Shown: piece by piece, positions 9,069 through 23,383 of the stretch | Position numbering within the stretch: position 1 is the stretch's first letter | Layout: each line of letters begins with the position of its first letter | From: JBGOTP01 sp963717075 | GTDB taxonomy: Bacteria > Acidobacteriota > Vicinamibacteria > Vicinamibacterales > CAVVIG01 | Length of the DNA: 64,000 nucleotides | NCBI GenBank assembly: GCA_963717075.1 | Contig: CAVQVI010000010.1 | Span: 806,001-870,000 of the forward strand | Direction: 5' to 3' | The notes under the pieces: generated by a model | The model's input: the letters and a program-made list of their open reading frames with translations, nothing else | Database searches by the model: none | What the model was told of the DNA's origin: nothing | Position numbers and translations under genes: made by a program

Positions 9069-10429
9069 TCAGAACTGGGTGTCGAGCTGTTTGTGGCAGG
9101 AATCACAGTCGCCGCTGATTTTCGATCCGTCCTTGGACTCGTGTGAATCGTCGTGGCAGCGGAAGCAGCCGTTCGACGTGACGTGGCCCTTGTTGTCGGG
9201 ATAGCTGCCCCAGGTCACATTCATCGAGGGAAACACGTTCCGGCGATAGAGTTCCTGCACCGCGCCCACGGTCCTGGTCAGCGCCTCCTGGTCGATGGCG
9301 CCCCGTGTTCGATAGAAGCCGCGCAATCCTTCTTCGATTGCGCGCACGCCGGCTTCCTGGCTGGGATACGTCGCCTTCACGAGGCGAACGCTCTCGCGCC
9401 TCACAAACGGGAGTTCGCGGCTGACGATCGCGGCGGCGATGGCCCGATCGACGGCCTGCTCTGGTGTCGGCGAGATCGGATGGCCGACCGTGTTGTGGCA
9501 GTCGACGCAGTCCATCGATCGTCGCTCCGCCGCGCGAATCGGTCTGTCCTTCGCGTCCGTCGCGACGTACTCTTTGACCTGGCCCTTCGCGTCGGTCACT
9601 CGCACGTACGGAATCGTCTGCCGCTCCGCATCCGTCGCCACGTACTCGACGCGAACGGAAGGATCCGCGTGCCAGTGAATCGCACGCGCCGATGACGTCG
9701 TGACGCTCATGTGCATCTGCAGCACCGTCATCGTCTCGGTGTTGGCTTCGTCGTCGGCATATTCGCGGATGACGCGGATGCGATCGCCGATCGACGCGTC
9801 CGGGCTGGTGGCAGCCCGTGCACGTTTCCGCCTGGGCGCCAGGAGGCATCTTGGCGCCCGGAGGAATCGGCCTCGGATAGGTATTGGTGGCGACCATCAG
9901 CAGCTGTCGTACGCCGGAAAGCTTCGCGTGCACGAATGCCGCCGCCCCTTCTCCGATGTGACAGTCGACACAGGGGACGCCGGCATGCACCGCGCCCTGC
10001 CAGGCCTGGAACTGCGGGTGCATCGGCGTGTGGCACACCTGTCCGCAGAAACCTGGCGTCTCCATCGCGTGCAGGCCACCGTACCCCGCCAGCAGGACGA
10101 TGATGACGTTGACGGCGGTGAGCGCCGTGATGAGGAGCGCGTTCGTCGCACGTCGGCGCGACGAAAATCGATGACGGGCCATTCGGAGACCGCCGTCTGG
10201 ATCGCGAAGCAGTTTTCGTCGCTCGAGCCACATGCCCGCCGGGATGAGCAGCAGCCCCATCACGAACACGGCAGGGATGGCGATGAAGACGACCAGACCC
10301 GCGTACGGGTTGGTGAGCATCCCCGCCAGCATCGCGATCACCAGCGTGATGAACACCACGGCCGATGCCGTGGTGATCGACCGCCCCGACGATCGCGAGC
10401 GGATGGCGCGCGAGCGTGCTGGTCCTCAT
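9069..10429 (-). CDS. NapC/NirT-type multihaem cytochrome c, quinol dehydrogenase (two frame breaks)
   Basis: Reconstructed length 452 residues after removal of one base near 10375-10381 and one near 9789-9795. An N-terminal region HPLAIVGAV is followed by two membrane helices, then haem motifs CGQVCH, CVDCH, CTGCH, CVDCH, CFRCH and CDSCH, six in all. The first has three residues between the Cys, as in several NapC/NirT relatives. The family oxidises menaquinol at the inner membrane and passes electrons to periplasmic cytochromes; ImcH and CymA are known examples. It is the last gene of the minus-strand string and starts 12 bases after the cytochrome c stop. Both breaks need a one-base deletion to restore NapC similarity (GRV then IGDRIRV). 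Confidence 0.75.
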
Positions 10430-10441
10430 CACGAGCGCTCG

Positions 10442-10798
10442 CTACTTCAGGCTCTGCATGTAGGCGACGAGCGCGTCGAGATCAGCGGCCGGCAGGCTGC
10501 CGTACTTGTTCGGCATCGGCGGCTTCTTGGTCGACTTGGCCTTCGCCGCGGCCTCCGTCGGGTCGGTAATCCACTGTTTGATGTCGTCGGCCGACAGCTT
10601 TGCGCCGACGCCGTCCAGCGGATTCGCTTTGCTCCCTTTGCCGGCGACGGCATGGCAGACCTGGCACTTCTGGGCGGTGTAGACCTCCTGACCCTTCTTG
10701 GCGTCCTGGGCTGCTGCCGGCGTTGCTATCGCGAACCCCACAGCAACGACGAGCGTCGTCGTGATCAGAAAGCGCTTCGTGCTGGACCTCATCGGCAT
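10442..10798 (-). CDS. Small periplasmic class I cytochrome c
   Basis: 118 residues. A signal peptide (FLITTTLVVAVGFAIATPAAA) is followed by the single haem site CQVCHAVAG near residue 46 and a downstream Met in KPPMPNKYGSL that can be the sixth ligand. The size and the order haem site, PLDGVG and final helix DLDALVAYMQSLK are typical of soluble class I cytochromes c. It probably shuttles electrons between the NapC-type protein and the outer-membrane complex encoded beside it. GGAGG five bases before ATG 10798 fixes the start. This is one of only two intact genes in the frame-broken string. Confidence 0.85.
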   Translation of the reverse strand: MPMRSSTKRFLITTTLVVAVGFAIATPAAAQDAKKGQEVYTAQKCQVCHAVAGKGSKANPLDGVGAKLSADDIKQWITDPTEAAAKAKSTKKPPMPNKYGSLPAADLDALVAYMQSLK

Positions 10799-10835
10799 CG
10801 GAACCTCCGCAGGCATGAATGGATTACCGGGTGAA

Positions 10836-13042
10836 TCACCAAAGATATCTGAGACCGAACACGAAGGAATTCGCGGTGTACGGCCGGTAGACGTACCCCA
10901 TGACCAGCGAGCTGGGCTGGACGATGCCGTTGACCACGCTGGGATCGAACGCGAAGTCATAGATGCTCAACGGCTCGTAGAGATACGAGAACGTCGCCAC
11001 CAGGTTGTTCGTGATGCCGGTGGCGCACGTCGATGTGCAGCTGCTGCAGCTTGTTGAACACGTCCGGCAGCTGATTGGGCGGCGTGATCGGGCTGCCCAC
11101 CGGGATCGTGTAGACGTTATTACCTTCGCGTGGCTGAAATCGTACGAGACCCGCACTTCGGTGTTGCGGCCGATGCGGGGCGGCGTCACGTAAATGGAGA
11201 AATAGTGGACCGTCTCGGTCGAGTCGGACGTCCAGTTGCGCAGCGGGATCGTTGAACTGCGCGTCTGACGAATCCCCATCGTGCGATTGCTGCAGTCCGG
11301 AATACCGCTCGAAGTTGTAGGTGGCGCCCGCGCCCAGGCCGTTCGGCAGGTGGTAGTCGGCGGCGAGCGAGAAGGTGTTGCCCGTTCGACTTCTGCAGTC
11401 CGAAGCAGCGTGTCGCCGTAGTCGTCGTGCAGGATTCCGCCGGAGACGCTGAACATCCAGACGTCCGACGGGACGATGTCGACCTGCCCGCGTGAACCGG
11501 TTTCTCGTCCGGTCGGCCAGATCGTAGTGCCGCATCTCGGGGTGTTCGCCGATGTCGATCAGGGACTTCTCGTCCAGACCCGATCCGGTGCGGCTGCCGA
11601 CCTCGTATTGCACGCGGAAGGTGACCCAGGAGGATCCCACCGCGTCGGCCGACACGCGGAACACGTCCTCGCCGCTCGACTGTGAAGATTCGCGCGTCGT
11701 AGCCGTTGCCGTTGTGCGTGTAGCCGACCGTCAGCGCGAGCGGCTTCAGCTTGCTCCACGTCGCGTCGGCGTCGAACGTGGTCCGGTCGTGGGCGTAAAG
11801 ATCGGGACCGCCGGTGGGGGTCGTCGACGCGTTCGAATCGTAGGCGACGTAGTTGCGTGATGCTCGTCGCGGGCATCTGATTGGTGTAGTTGTAATTGCG
11901 GAAGCGCGCGCCGAACCGCCAGTCGGTGGTGGGGTGCGACGTCAGATTCAGGTTCGTCGAGAAGACGTGCGCCTCGGCGTCGGCGTTGGCGCGCGGCAGC
12001 GCGATCGGCGCCAGCGCCGAATTGATCGTGAACGGCTGCAGCGGCTCGTCGTTGCTCCACAGGCCGTAGGAGAAGAAGCCGGTGACCTGCGTCTTGTGCG
12101 CCAGCTTGGTGTAGCCGCCGAAGCTGATCGTCTGCGCGGAGTTCGACGGCCACAGCGACATGCGGCCGCGTCCCGGCGCGCCCGACGCGTCGTCGAGGCG
12201 CAGCGGGCTGTCCCAGACGAGCGTGGTCGGCGAGATTGTCGAACCACGATCCGTTGTAGGCGACGCGCAGCATGTTCTTCGTGTTCGTCCACTCGGTGCC
12301 GATCGTGAAGTCGTTGGCCCGCGAGTCGTAGGGCAGCGGCACCTCGACGTCGTTGCTGAAGCCGAAGCTGGCGCCCCACGGCAGCTCGCCGCCGTGCTTC
12401 TGCGTGGTGAAGCTCGCCGTGACGTCGAGCTTCGGCGTCGGCGTCGCCACGACGTCGACGCGTCCGATGTCGCGCCGCTCGCGCAGCTCGAACTGCGGCG
12501 CGATCGGGACGTAGGCGGCTGAGTGCCCGCTCCGTTCTGGATCGCGCGCTGCGTCGCATCATCGAGCAGCAGCGTGCCGCCGCTGCCCGTATAGGGCGTC
12601 ATCGTGTCGACGCTGTAGAACTGCGGGATCTGCTGGCAGCCCCCGGTGACCGACAGCTTCCCGGCGCGGTTGTAGTCGGCGAAGTACTCCTGATCGCGCC
12701 AGCCGACGTTGTTCGCGCGCGCCTTGAAGGTGTAGTTGCCGTCGGGCGGCGCGAACGAGTAGCGGAAGTCGGAGAAGAGCAGCCCGTCGCGGACGTCCTG
12801 GTAGCGCTGAAAGCGCGCCGGGTCGCCGTCGATGCTGGTCGACGCGGCCGCCGATGAAGAGCTCCCGGTCGGTCAGCTCGAACAGGCTGCGCGACGCATC
12901 GTCGGCCGCGGTTGGAGACGCGGCGGCCGGTTGTGCCGGCGTCTGCGCCGGCGGCGGCGTTCCCGCCTGGGCCAGCGCCCGCTGCGGCGCGGCGGCGGCG
13001 CCAACGAGAAGGATCAGCGACATGAACGAGAGGCGTCCGCAT
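10836..13042 (-). CDS. MtrB/PioB-type outer-membrane beta-barrel of a porin-cytochrome conduit (about 11 frame breaks)
   Basis: Reconstructed length is about 730 residues. Frame changes are needed near 13025, 12840, 12520, 12235, 11855, 11680, 11490, 11390, 11245, 11125 and 11025; between them each frame is open and barrel-like. Recognisable pieces are FQRYQDVRDGLLFSDFRYSF near the N-terminus, VDTMTPYTG, DLYAHDRTTFDADATWSK, and a C-terminus ending FVFGLRYLW with a terminal aromatic as in outer-membrane barrels. MtrB/PioB proteins form a sheath that holds an MtrA-type decahaem cytochrome across the outer membrane. The decahaem gene lies directly upstream. ATG 13042 has GGGAGA upstream. The call rests on frame-corrected reading. 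Confidence 0.7.
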
Positions 13043-13056
13043 GTTCGTGTCTCCCG

Positions 13057-14058
13057 TTACCGCATGAAGAACTGGCCGGACGGATGGTTCGATCCGTGAA
13101 CGTTCGAGTGGCAGTTCACGCACGATCGCCCGAACATCCGGTTGCTCTTGTTGGTCGTGATCTGGTCCTTGTCGTAGAGCGTCGCCGGATGCTTGCTGGC
13201 GATGTGGCAGCGCTGGCAGAGCATCGGCATGCGGACGGCCAGCATGCGATCGTTCGACGAGCCGTGCGGGTCGTGGCAGGTGGCGCAGTTCTCGCGCACC
13301 GGCGCGTGCTCGAAGAGCATCGGCCCGCGCATCTCCGTGTGACAGCTCGTGCACAGCTCGGCGACAGAGCTGCCCGATCTTCAGATTCTTGACGTTGCTG
13401 ATCGAGCCGTGCGGGTTGTGGCAGGAGCTGCACGACATCTTGCCCTCGCGCACCGGCATGTGCGCGACGGCGCGCTCGGTCTTGGTCACCTGCAGCCGGT
13501 GGCACGTGGCGCAGAGCTGCGGTCTCGGTCGCCTTGACGAGCTGCCGTTCCGCCGACTTCGGGCTGTGGACGCTGTGGCAGGTGCTGCATGAGAGATTGC
13601 GGCGCTCGTGCCCGCTGCCCTCCCATCCCGCGTGATTGCCGCGGTTGTGGCACGCCAGGCACGTCTGGTTCACCTCGGCAGGCTTCATCTGCCCGAACTT
13701 GCGGATGTGCTCCTTCGCGTCGTCGTCGACGTGCGCCTGGCCCGGACCGTGGCAGCTCTCGCAGCCGTGCGCGGCCGCCGGCGAACGCGGATTCTTCGCC
13801 TGCGCGTGCGGCGTCCCTTTGAGCGAGGTCTCTTTGTCCTCGTGGCAGAGCGACGCAGGTGTCGCTGCCGGCGTAGCCGGCGGGTGGCGCCGACTGTTGT
13901 GTCGCCGGCTGGGGCGTCCGGGCGACAGCCAGTTGAGGCCCGGCCGGGACGCCGGCCTGCGGCACGCCCCCGGCGTACACGGCAACCGTGACAGCCCAGA
14001 TCCCTATCGGCGCGAGCCACCATCGCAGGTTCAGGTGACTGCCTCCTTCGCGCGTCAT
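13057..14058 (-). CDS. DmsE/MtrA-family decahaem cytochrome c (three frame breaks)
   Basis: Reconstructed length 332 residues. After a signal peptide (residues about 10-32) there are ten haem motifs when three extra bases, near 13850, 13516 and 13367, are ignored: CVxCH at the first break, then CESCH, CLACH, CSTCH, CATCH, CSSCH, CTSCH, CATCH, CQRCH and CVNCH. Two of the breaks fall inside or right beside a haem motif, and removing one base restores it. Ten haems and the order NPHGS, FEHAPVRENC, DPHGS and SVHGS-like stretches match the DmsE/MtrA family, which sits inside an MtrB barrel and carries electrons across the outer membrane. The start overlaps the stop of the upstream gene (ATGA). Confidence 0.8.
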
Positions 14059-15032
14059 CGCAGGGCCATCCGGAAATTCGCGCGTTCGTACGCCGCGGGA
14101 TCCGGAATCCGCTCGAGGCTCATGTTCCCGCGCATCTCATTGAGCGACGTCCACTCGTGCTCCTGCATCCACGACTCGATCTCCCGGCGGACCGTGCGCA
14201 GATGGCCCGGGCCGTGACGGAGAAGCGCCGACACCATCTGCGTGGCATGCGCGCCGGCCATCGTCGCCTTGATGACGTCGATCCCGGTGTGGATGCCACC
14301 GGTGATCGACCAGAGACGCCTTGACGCGTCCGGCGAGCGCCGCCGTGCCGCGCAGGCGAAGCGACAAGTCCGAGGAATCCGACAGCGGCAGCGACCGAAC
14401 GATCTCGAGCTCTTCGATGTCGATGTCGGCCCGGTGAAAGCGCGTGAAGAGGACGAGTGCGTCGGCGCCGGCCTTGTCGAGCTGACTGGCGAAGTTCGCA
14501 AAGGCGGTGAGGAGCGGCGCCATCTTGACGGCCACCGGCATTTTCACGGCGCGCTTCACCTCGCGCAATGTGTCGATGGCCTGCCGTTCGACATCCGCGG
14601 CGCTCATGGTCATGTCGCTGGCAGCGTGATACAGGTGCAGCTCGAGTCCGTCGGCGCCGGCATCTTCGAGCAGCTTCGCGAAGGAGATCCAGCCACCGGC
14701 CGTGACCCCGTTGAGTGATGCGATCACCGGAATACCGACCGCGCGTTTGACCTGGTGCAGATGCTCGAGGTACTCGTCGGGGCCCAGCGACATCTCGGGA
14801 TCCGGCTCGAAGGATCCGGCTTCGCTGAACGCGTCGCTGTGAGCATCGACGTTGAAGAAGGCGTCCATCTGCTCGCCGACAATCTCCTCTTCATACAGCG
14901 AGCGGAGCACCAGCATCGACGCGCCGGCATCTTCGAGCGCCTTGACGGTGTCGAGATCGTCGCTGAGCGGTCCCGCGCCGACGACCAGCGGATGGGGCAG
15001 GCGCTTCCCGAGATACGTGGTGCTGAGGTCCA

Positions 15033-15033
<1 letters not shown>
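14055..15033 (-). CDS. Dihydroorotate-dehydrogenase-like flavoprotein (one frame break)
   Basis: 325 residues when one base near 14304-14310 is ignored. TIM-barrel flavoprotein of the dihydroorotate dehydrogenase type: opening DLSTTYLGKRLPHPLVVGAG, then IPVIASLNG, GADGLELHLY, MPVAVKMAPL with the FMN-contacting Lys, and after the break ITGGIHTG with the phosphate-binding glycines. The N-terminal half up to LVLFTRFHRADID is intact. Such DHOD-like genes are often next to pyruvate:ferredoxin oxidoreductase genes; their substrate is not known, and a pyrimidine role is not indicated here. The ATG overlaps the nifJ stop (TGATG) and AAGGAG lies in the nifJ tail, so translation is coupled. Confidence 0.8.
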
Positions 15034-18644
<3,611 letters not shown>

Positions 18645-18677
18645 GTCAGCTCCTCACCTTCGTCTCGATGGATGTCC

Positions 18678-19921
18678 TCAGGCCACTGCCCGACGCTTCA
18701 GTCCGCCGTGCAACCGCGCCGGTTGCCGGCCCTCGACGAGGCCCAGCATCGCGCCGGTGTGGCGCGCGATGATCAGTTCCTCGTTTGTCGGGATCACCCA
18801 GGCCGAGACGCGGCTTCCCGATCGAGAGATCCGCGGGCGCCGTTCGCGGTTCGCCTCCGGGTCCATGTCGATGCCGAGCCAGGCGGAAGCGGCGCAAATC
18901 CGGCTCCGGATCTCCGGCGAGTTCTCACCGATACCGGCCGTGAACACGAGCGCGTCGATTCCGCCCAGGACAGCGGCGAGCGCTCCGATTTCCTTGGCCG
19001 CGCGGTAGACGAAATAGTCGACCGCCAGCCGCGCGAGCGGCTCGCTGCTGGCCAGCAGGTCGCGCATGTCGTTGCTCGTCCCGGAAATGCCGAGCAGACC
19101 CGACTTTTTGTAGAGGATGGCCTCCACGTCGCTTGGCCGTGAGCCCGAGGTTCTGAAAGAGATAGAGGACCACGCCGGGATCGAGCGCGCCAGGACGCGT
19201 GCCCATGCAGAGCCCGTCGAGCGCCGTGAATCCCAGCGTGCTGTCGACGCTCTTCCGGTCGCGCATCGCGCACAGGCTGGCTCCGCTTCCCAGGTGCGCG
19301 ACGATGACGCGCCCGTGCGCGATCTCCGGCGCAACCTCGGGAAGAACCGACGCGATGTACTCGTACGAGAGGCCGTGGAAGCCATATCGCTGGACGCCCC
19401 TGGCGCAAATGTCGCGCGGCAGCGGAACGACTTCGGCCACTGCCGGCTGCCCGCGGTGAAAGCTCGTGTCGAAGCACGCGACCTGTGGAACACCCGGCAG
19501 CCGTTCGGTGACAGCGTCGATCGCGGCGAGGTTGTGCGGCTGATGAAGAGGCGCGAGCGGCACGAGCGTTCTGAGCTCGTCGAGCACCTGGGGCGTGATG
19601 ATCGTGGGACCGGCAAAGCGCGGTCCGCCGTGTACGACGCGATGACCGACGCCGAGTACGCGAGCGCCGCCGTATGTCGAGCGAAGCCAGCCGGCGAGCG
19701 CATCGAGCGCACGTGCGACCGTCGCGCACCACGGCTTTGTCGAGCACTTCGTCGGCCAGACGTTCGCCGGCGCCATTCCTGGAGGAGAATCGCGGTGACG
19801 TTCCGATGCCTTCGATTTGACCTCGTGCTTCGAGGCGCCACGCCTCGTTCGTCGGCCTCTCGTAGACACAGAACTTGAGGCTCGATGAACCGGCGTTGAG
19901 CACGACCGCATAGTCGTTCAT
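18678..19921 (-). CDS. ackA: Acetate kinase (two frame breaks)
   Basis: 413 residues after ignoring one base near 19718 and one near 19139. Acetate kinase makes ATP and acetate from acetyl phosphate. Family motifs are present in order: VLNAGSSSLKF at the N-terminus, GHRVVHGG, DTSFHRG, YGFHGLSYEYI, AHLGSGASLCAMRDRKSVD, GFTALDGLCMGTRPGALDPG and, after the second break, KKSGLLGISG and FTAGIGENS. The start ATG 19921 gives the usual N-terminus and has GGAG upstream. The pta gene ends 20 bases before it and nifJ starts 34 bases after it, so the three form one acetate-producing unit. Confidence 0.88.
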
Positions 19922-19940
19922 GCAGGTAGACTCCGTTGCA

Positions 19941-20885
19941 CTACGTCGCGCTCTGAAACGATTGACGCCGGGCGTGCGCCGCAAGCGTCGCGACGGCGCA
20001 ACTCGCGATCCTCGATCGCACGCTGTCCGCGCGGCTCGTGAGGATGATCGGCACCCGGGCGCCGAGCACCAGACCGGCGCTGTCGGCGTTCGCCAGAAAA
20101 ATCAGCTGCTTGGCAAGCATGTTCCCTGACTCGAGGTCGGGAACCAGCAGAATGTCGGGATCTCCGGCCACCTCCGACTCGATGCCTTTGATGTTCGCGG
20201 CCTCCTTGCTGATCGCGTTGTCGAAGGCCAGCGGACCGTCGAGGATGCCTTCCGTGATCTGCCGGCGATCCGCCATCTTGCAGAGGGCAGCGGCGTCAAT
20301 CGTCGCGGGCATCTTCGAGTTGACGGTCTCCACCGCCGCCAGAATCGCGACCTTTGGCTTCTTCACGCCAAGAGCGACCGCGAAATCGATGGCGTTCTGG
20401 CAGATGTCCACCTTGTCCTCCAGCGTCGGCGCGATGTTGATCGCCGCGTCGGTGACGATGAGGACCTTGTGATACGTCGGCACATCCATGACGAACACGT
20501 GACTGAGGCGGCGGCCGGTGCGGAGCCCCGTTTCCCTCGCCACAACCGCACCCAGAAGCTCGTCGGTGTGCAGGCTGCCTTTCATCAGCAGCTCCGCTTC
20601 ACCCTTGCGGACCATTTCGACGGCCGTCGCCGCGGCCGCGTGGCTATGCGGAGCATCGACGATCCGGGTGCTTCCCAGATCGAGGCCGCTCTTCTTCGCC
20701 ACCTCGCGGATCTTCGCGACGGGCCCTACGAGGATGGGCGTGATCAGTTTCTCCGCGCCGGCCTCGAGCGCGCCGGCCAGGGCGGTTTCCTCACAGGGAT
20801 GCGCCACGGCCGTCGGCACAGGCTCCAGGCTGCGGCATCGTTCGAGCAGCAGCTCGTACTTTCCGGTTCCGGTTGCGTGACCCAT
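19941..20885 (-). CDS. pta: Phosphate acetyl/butyryltransferase-family protein (Pta)
   Basis: 314 residues, frame intact. It is the PTA/PTB fold: HPCEETALAGALEAGAEKLITPILVGP at the N-terminus, LLMKGSLHTDELLGAV, the central SHVFVMDVPTYHKVLIVTDAAIN, and the C-terminal LLVPDLESGNMLAKQL followed by VPIILTSRADS. It converts acetyl-CoA and phosphate to acetyl phosphate. The length matches stand-alone catalytic domains and not the long E. coli-type Pta. The Ptb subfamily is possible, but the adjacent acetate kinase favours acetyl-CoA. GAGGG lies just upstream of the ATG. Confidence 0.82.
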   Translation of the reverse strand: MGHATGTGKYELLLERCRSLEPVPTAVAHPCEETALAGALEAGAEKLITPILVGPVAKIREVAKKSGLDLGSTRIVDAPHSHAAAATAVEMVRKGEAELLMKGSLHTDELLGAVVARETGLRTGRRLSHVFVMDVPTYHKVLIVTDAAINIAPTLEDKVDICQNAIDFAVALGVKKPKVAILAAVETVNSKMPATIDAAALCKMADRRQITEGILDGPLAFDNAISKEAANIKGIESEVAGDPDILLVPDLESGNMLAKQLIFLANADSAGLVLGARVPIILTSRADSVRSRIASCAVATLAAHARRQSFQSAT

Positions 20886-20968
20886 GGTCCCTCGCGTTCG
20901 TTATGGGACCGCGCAGCGAACCGCGGGTCCGGTTTCCTTCAGAAAAACACGTGCTCCAGACGATCCCC

Positions 20969-21404
20969 CTAGTCGGCCATCGTCGAGTACGGGTACTTCG
21001 GCTGTCCCTTCTTCGGCGGTTCATAGCCCTTCCACTCGATGAACCCGCCGCCGACTGAGTGGTACTCGAGCTCGTAGAGGACTGCGTCTCCGCCCATCAG
21101 CTTGCACGTCATCGTGTTCGGGTGCGGGAAATCCCCTTTGGGCGAGTCGTACAGGATGTCCTTCAACGACACCCTCAGGGTCTTGTCGCCCAGTTTGACC
21201 GGAAAGGTCTGGTCGGGTTTCGACACCAGGCTGTCGAGGAATTCGGGTTCGACCGTCGCTGGTTCCTTGCCGAAGCACGGCCGTAGCGCCCATGAGGGCG
21301 CTGCGCATCATGAACGCCCTGCGATCGACGCCTTCCGGAATTTCGGCAGGGTGCAGTTCGGGAACGGGCAGAAACGGCTTGTTGCACGTGCTTTCGGACG
21401 CCAT
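20969..21404 (-). pseudogene. Remnant of a Tat-leader L-serine dehydratase with internal deletion and C-terminal loss
   Basis: From ATG 21404 (AGGGGGAAATC upstream) the first 50 codons read as a Tat-like leader (EGVDRRAFMMRSALMGATAV). One base near 21256 must be ignored, after which GKEPATVEPEFLDSL and KPDQTFPVKLGDKTL read as the middle part of the iron-sulfur L-serine dehydratase beta-type domain, followed by HPNTMTCKL and GGGFIEWKGYEPPKKG. The usual N-terminal substrate-binding section (about 100 residues, including the serine-binding loop) is missing between these parts. A stop after YPYSTMAD removes the whole catalytic alpha-type domain and its cluster-binding Cys. About 144 codons remain, against more than 500 in complete proteins. 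It is most likely non-functional. Confidence 0.7.
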
Positions 21405-21682
21405 GATTTCCCCCTTTTGAGCAGACGCCCGGACCGTGCGTCCGCAGTTGCCGCCGGCTGAGCAAAGCGCATGCCCTGGATCAGAACGACATTTTGGGCG
21501 GAAATCCGGGCAACTCCGACGCACCACACCCCGGGGGCGATTCGAGTGTTCAGAGGCGCATCCGACATTTCAGAGTCTCCGGCCGCTACCATGTTCGGCG
21601 GATACAGCAAACAATGGGAAGTGCCGTGAATTTCGACGTGATTTTGTTTCGTTGCTTCGACCGGACACGGCAACGCGAGGCG

Positions 21683-23021
21683 GTGAAGCGGTTCACCGTC
21701 ATTGCCGCTTTTCTGACCCTGACCGTGCTTTCAGGCGGTCGCGTCCTGGACGCGCAGGAGCAGGCCCCCCCTGCGAGCCGGCCGCCGGCAACGGATGGCT
21801 CGAGCGGTTCGCAGTCGACCGCAGCCATCGCACCGGCGCAGGCGATCGACGACACGATCGAGGCCGGCGAAGCCGAAGCCAAGGAGCCGGCTCGCCGTCT
21901 GGTGGATTGGAACCACTACGAGGGCCCCTTCTTCACGATCCGCGCAGGTGGAGGTCTCCTGTACGATTACGCTGCGTACAAGCAGGATGACCAGAGCAAG
22001 CAACAGTTGGACCTCACTCCCGAGTTGAAGCTCCGCGATGTACGGGTGTTGCTGAAGGGACGGCTCAAGTTCAAGCGCCAGGTGACCTGGAGCAGCGGAC
22101 TCATGTACGACGGCCCCAGCGGGAAGTGGCTGGTCCGCGAGACCGGAATCATGGTCGAAATCCCGGAAATCTGGGGGCACATCTTCGTCGGCCGCACCAA
22201 AGAAGGTTTCTCGCTCAACAAAGTGATGGTCGGCTATGCCGGCTGGACGATGGAGCGGGCGACGATCAGCGACGCCACGATTCCCATCCTTGCCGACGGC
22301 GTCAAATGGCTTGGCTACCTGCCGAAGGCGCACGTGCTCTGGAATCTGGGGTTTTACGGCGACTCGCTGTCGGAAGGACAGTCATTCTCGACCTACGGCC
22401 GTCAGGTCGCAGGCCGGCTCGCATGGGTGCACCTGTTCTCGAACGACAGCCGGCGTCTGGTGCACGTCGGAATCAACGGCCGGGTCGGCAAGCCGAAGGA
22501 TGACGTGCTGCGACTTCGGTCGCGGCCGGAAGCATTCCCGGCCCCGTACTTCGTCGACACTGGCGAGTTCGCCGCCACTGCCACCACAATGACGTCGCTC
22601 GAAGCGTATTACCGGCCGAGATCCTGGCTGTTCGGCACCGAGTACTTTCTTCAGAAAGCCGACGCGCCCGCAGTCGGGCAATCCCTTGTTTCACGGCGGC
22701 GATGCCGTCGTCACCTGGCTGGTCACGGGCGAGACGCGCACCTACAACACGCGAGGAGGATTCTTCAATCAGGTCTCGCCGGCGCGCCCGGTGTTTCAGG
22801 GCGGACCTGGCGCCTGGGAGCTCGTCGCACGTTTTTCGTATATCGACCTTGATGATCGATCGGTGCGAGGCGGTACGTTCTGGCGGTTCACGCCGATGGT
22901 CAACTGGCACCTCTCCGATCACGTCCGCCTCGTGACGGCGTACGGATATGGCTCGCTCGATCGCTTTGGCCTCGTGGGCAAGACGCACTTCTTTCAAACC
23001 CGATTGCAGCTGCAACTCTAG
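21683..23021 (+). CDS. OprP/OprO-type phosphate-selective porin-like outer-membrane protein (one frame break)
   Basis: About 445 residues if the GTG at 21683 starts the signal peptide KRFTVIAAFLTLTVLSGG; ATG 21614 in the same frame is an alternative. The mature part has alternating beta-strand pattern: FFTIRAGGGLLYDYAAY, ELKLRDVRVLLKGRLKFKRQVTW, IWGHIFVGRTKEGFSLNKVM, then after one extra base near 22680 NPLFHGGDAVVTWLVTGETRTYN, with a final strand ending TRLQLQL. This matches OprP/OprO-type 16-strand porins that take up phosphate-like anions. Selectivity cannot be judged. It is divergent from the serine dehydratase remnant. Confidence 0.72.
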
Positions 23022-23383
23022 CGAGGCTCCGCTTCGGACCGTCGAGGCTCCGCCCCGCTAGACGAACATTCATTACAGCCCCGTGCGCGGGGTCGTCTTG
23101 ACCGGAAAACTTGACTCATGCGGTGCAAGTTTCAGAGGTCAAGACTCTAACGCGACTCTGTATCACCGTTTTCGTGAATTCTCTTCGGCTAGAGAAGGAT
23201 GTCCGTGGTCTCTTCATGGGAAGGGCGGCTCCGGAGTCTTGAGGAGGACGCGTCGGGGATAGGTCTGTCGAACATGGGGGCGCCGCAGCGCAGTGCTTAC
23301 GCCGACTCGCACAAAGCCCAAATCATGCGAAAATTGGGTTCGTTTTCGGGCTCCGTCATTTGCTCACGATGAGGAGGTCTGTC
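23022..23383. other. Intergenic stretch without a recognised gene
   Basis: Between the porin stop and the next start. A 10-base element GAGGCTCCGC occurs twice close together (around 23024 and 23045). The remainder has no open frame with coding character that I can support, and no clear terminator. GAGGAGG at 23371-23377 belongs to the downstream gene. Confidence 0.5.

Noticed and set aside
10836..13042. Several separate small genes in the MtrB/PioB-type region
   Set aside because: Each open piece continues the same barrel family in a different frame, and together they give one gene of family length.
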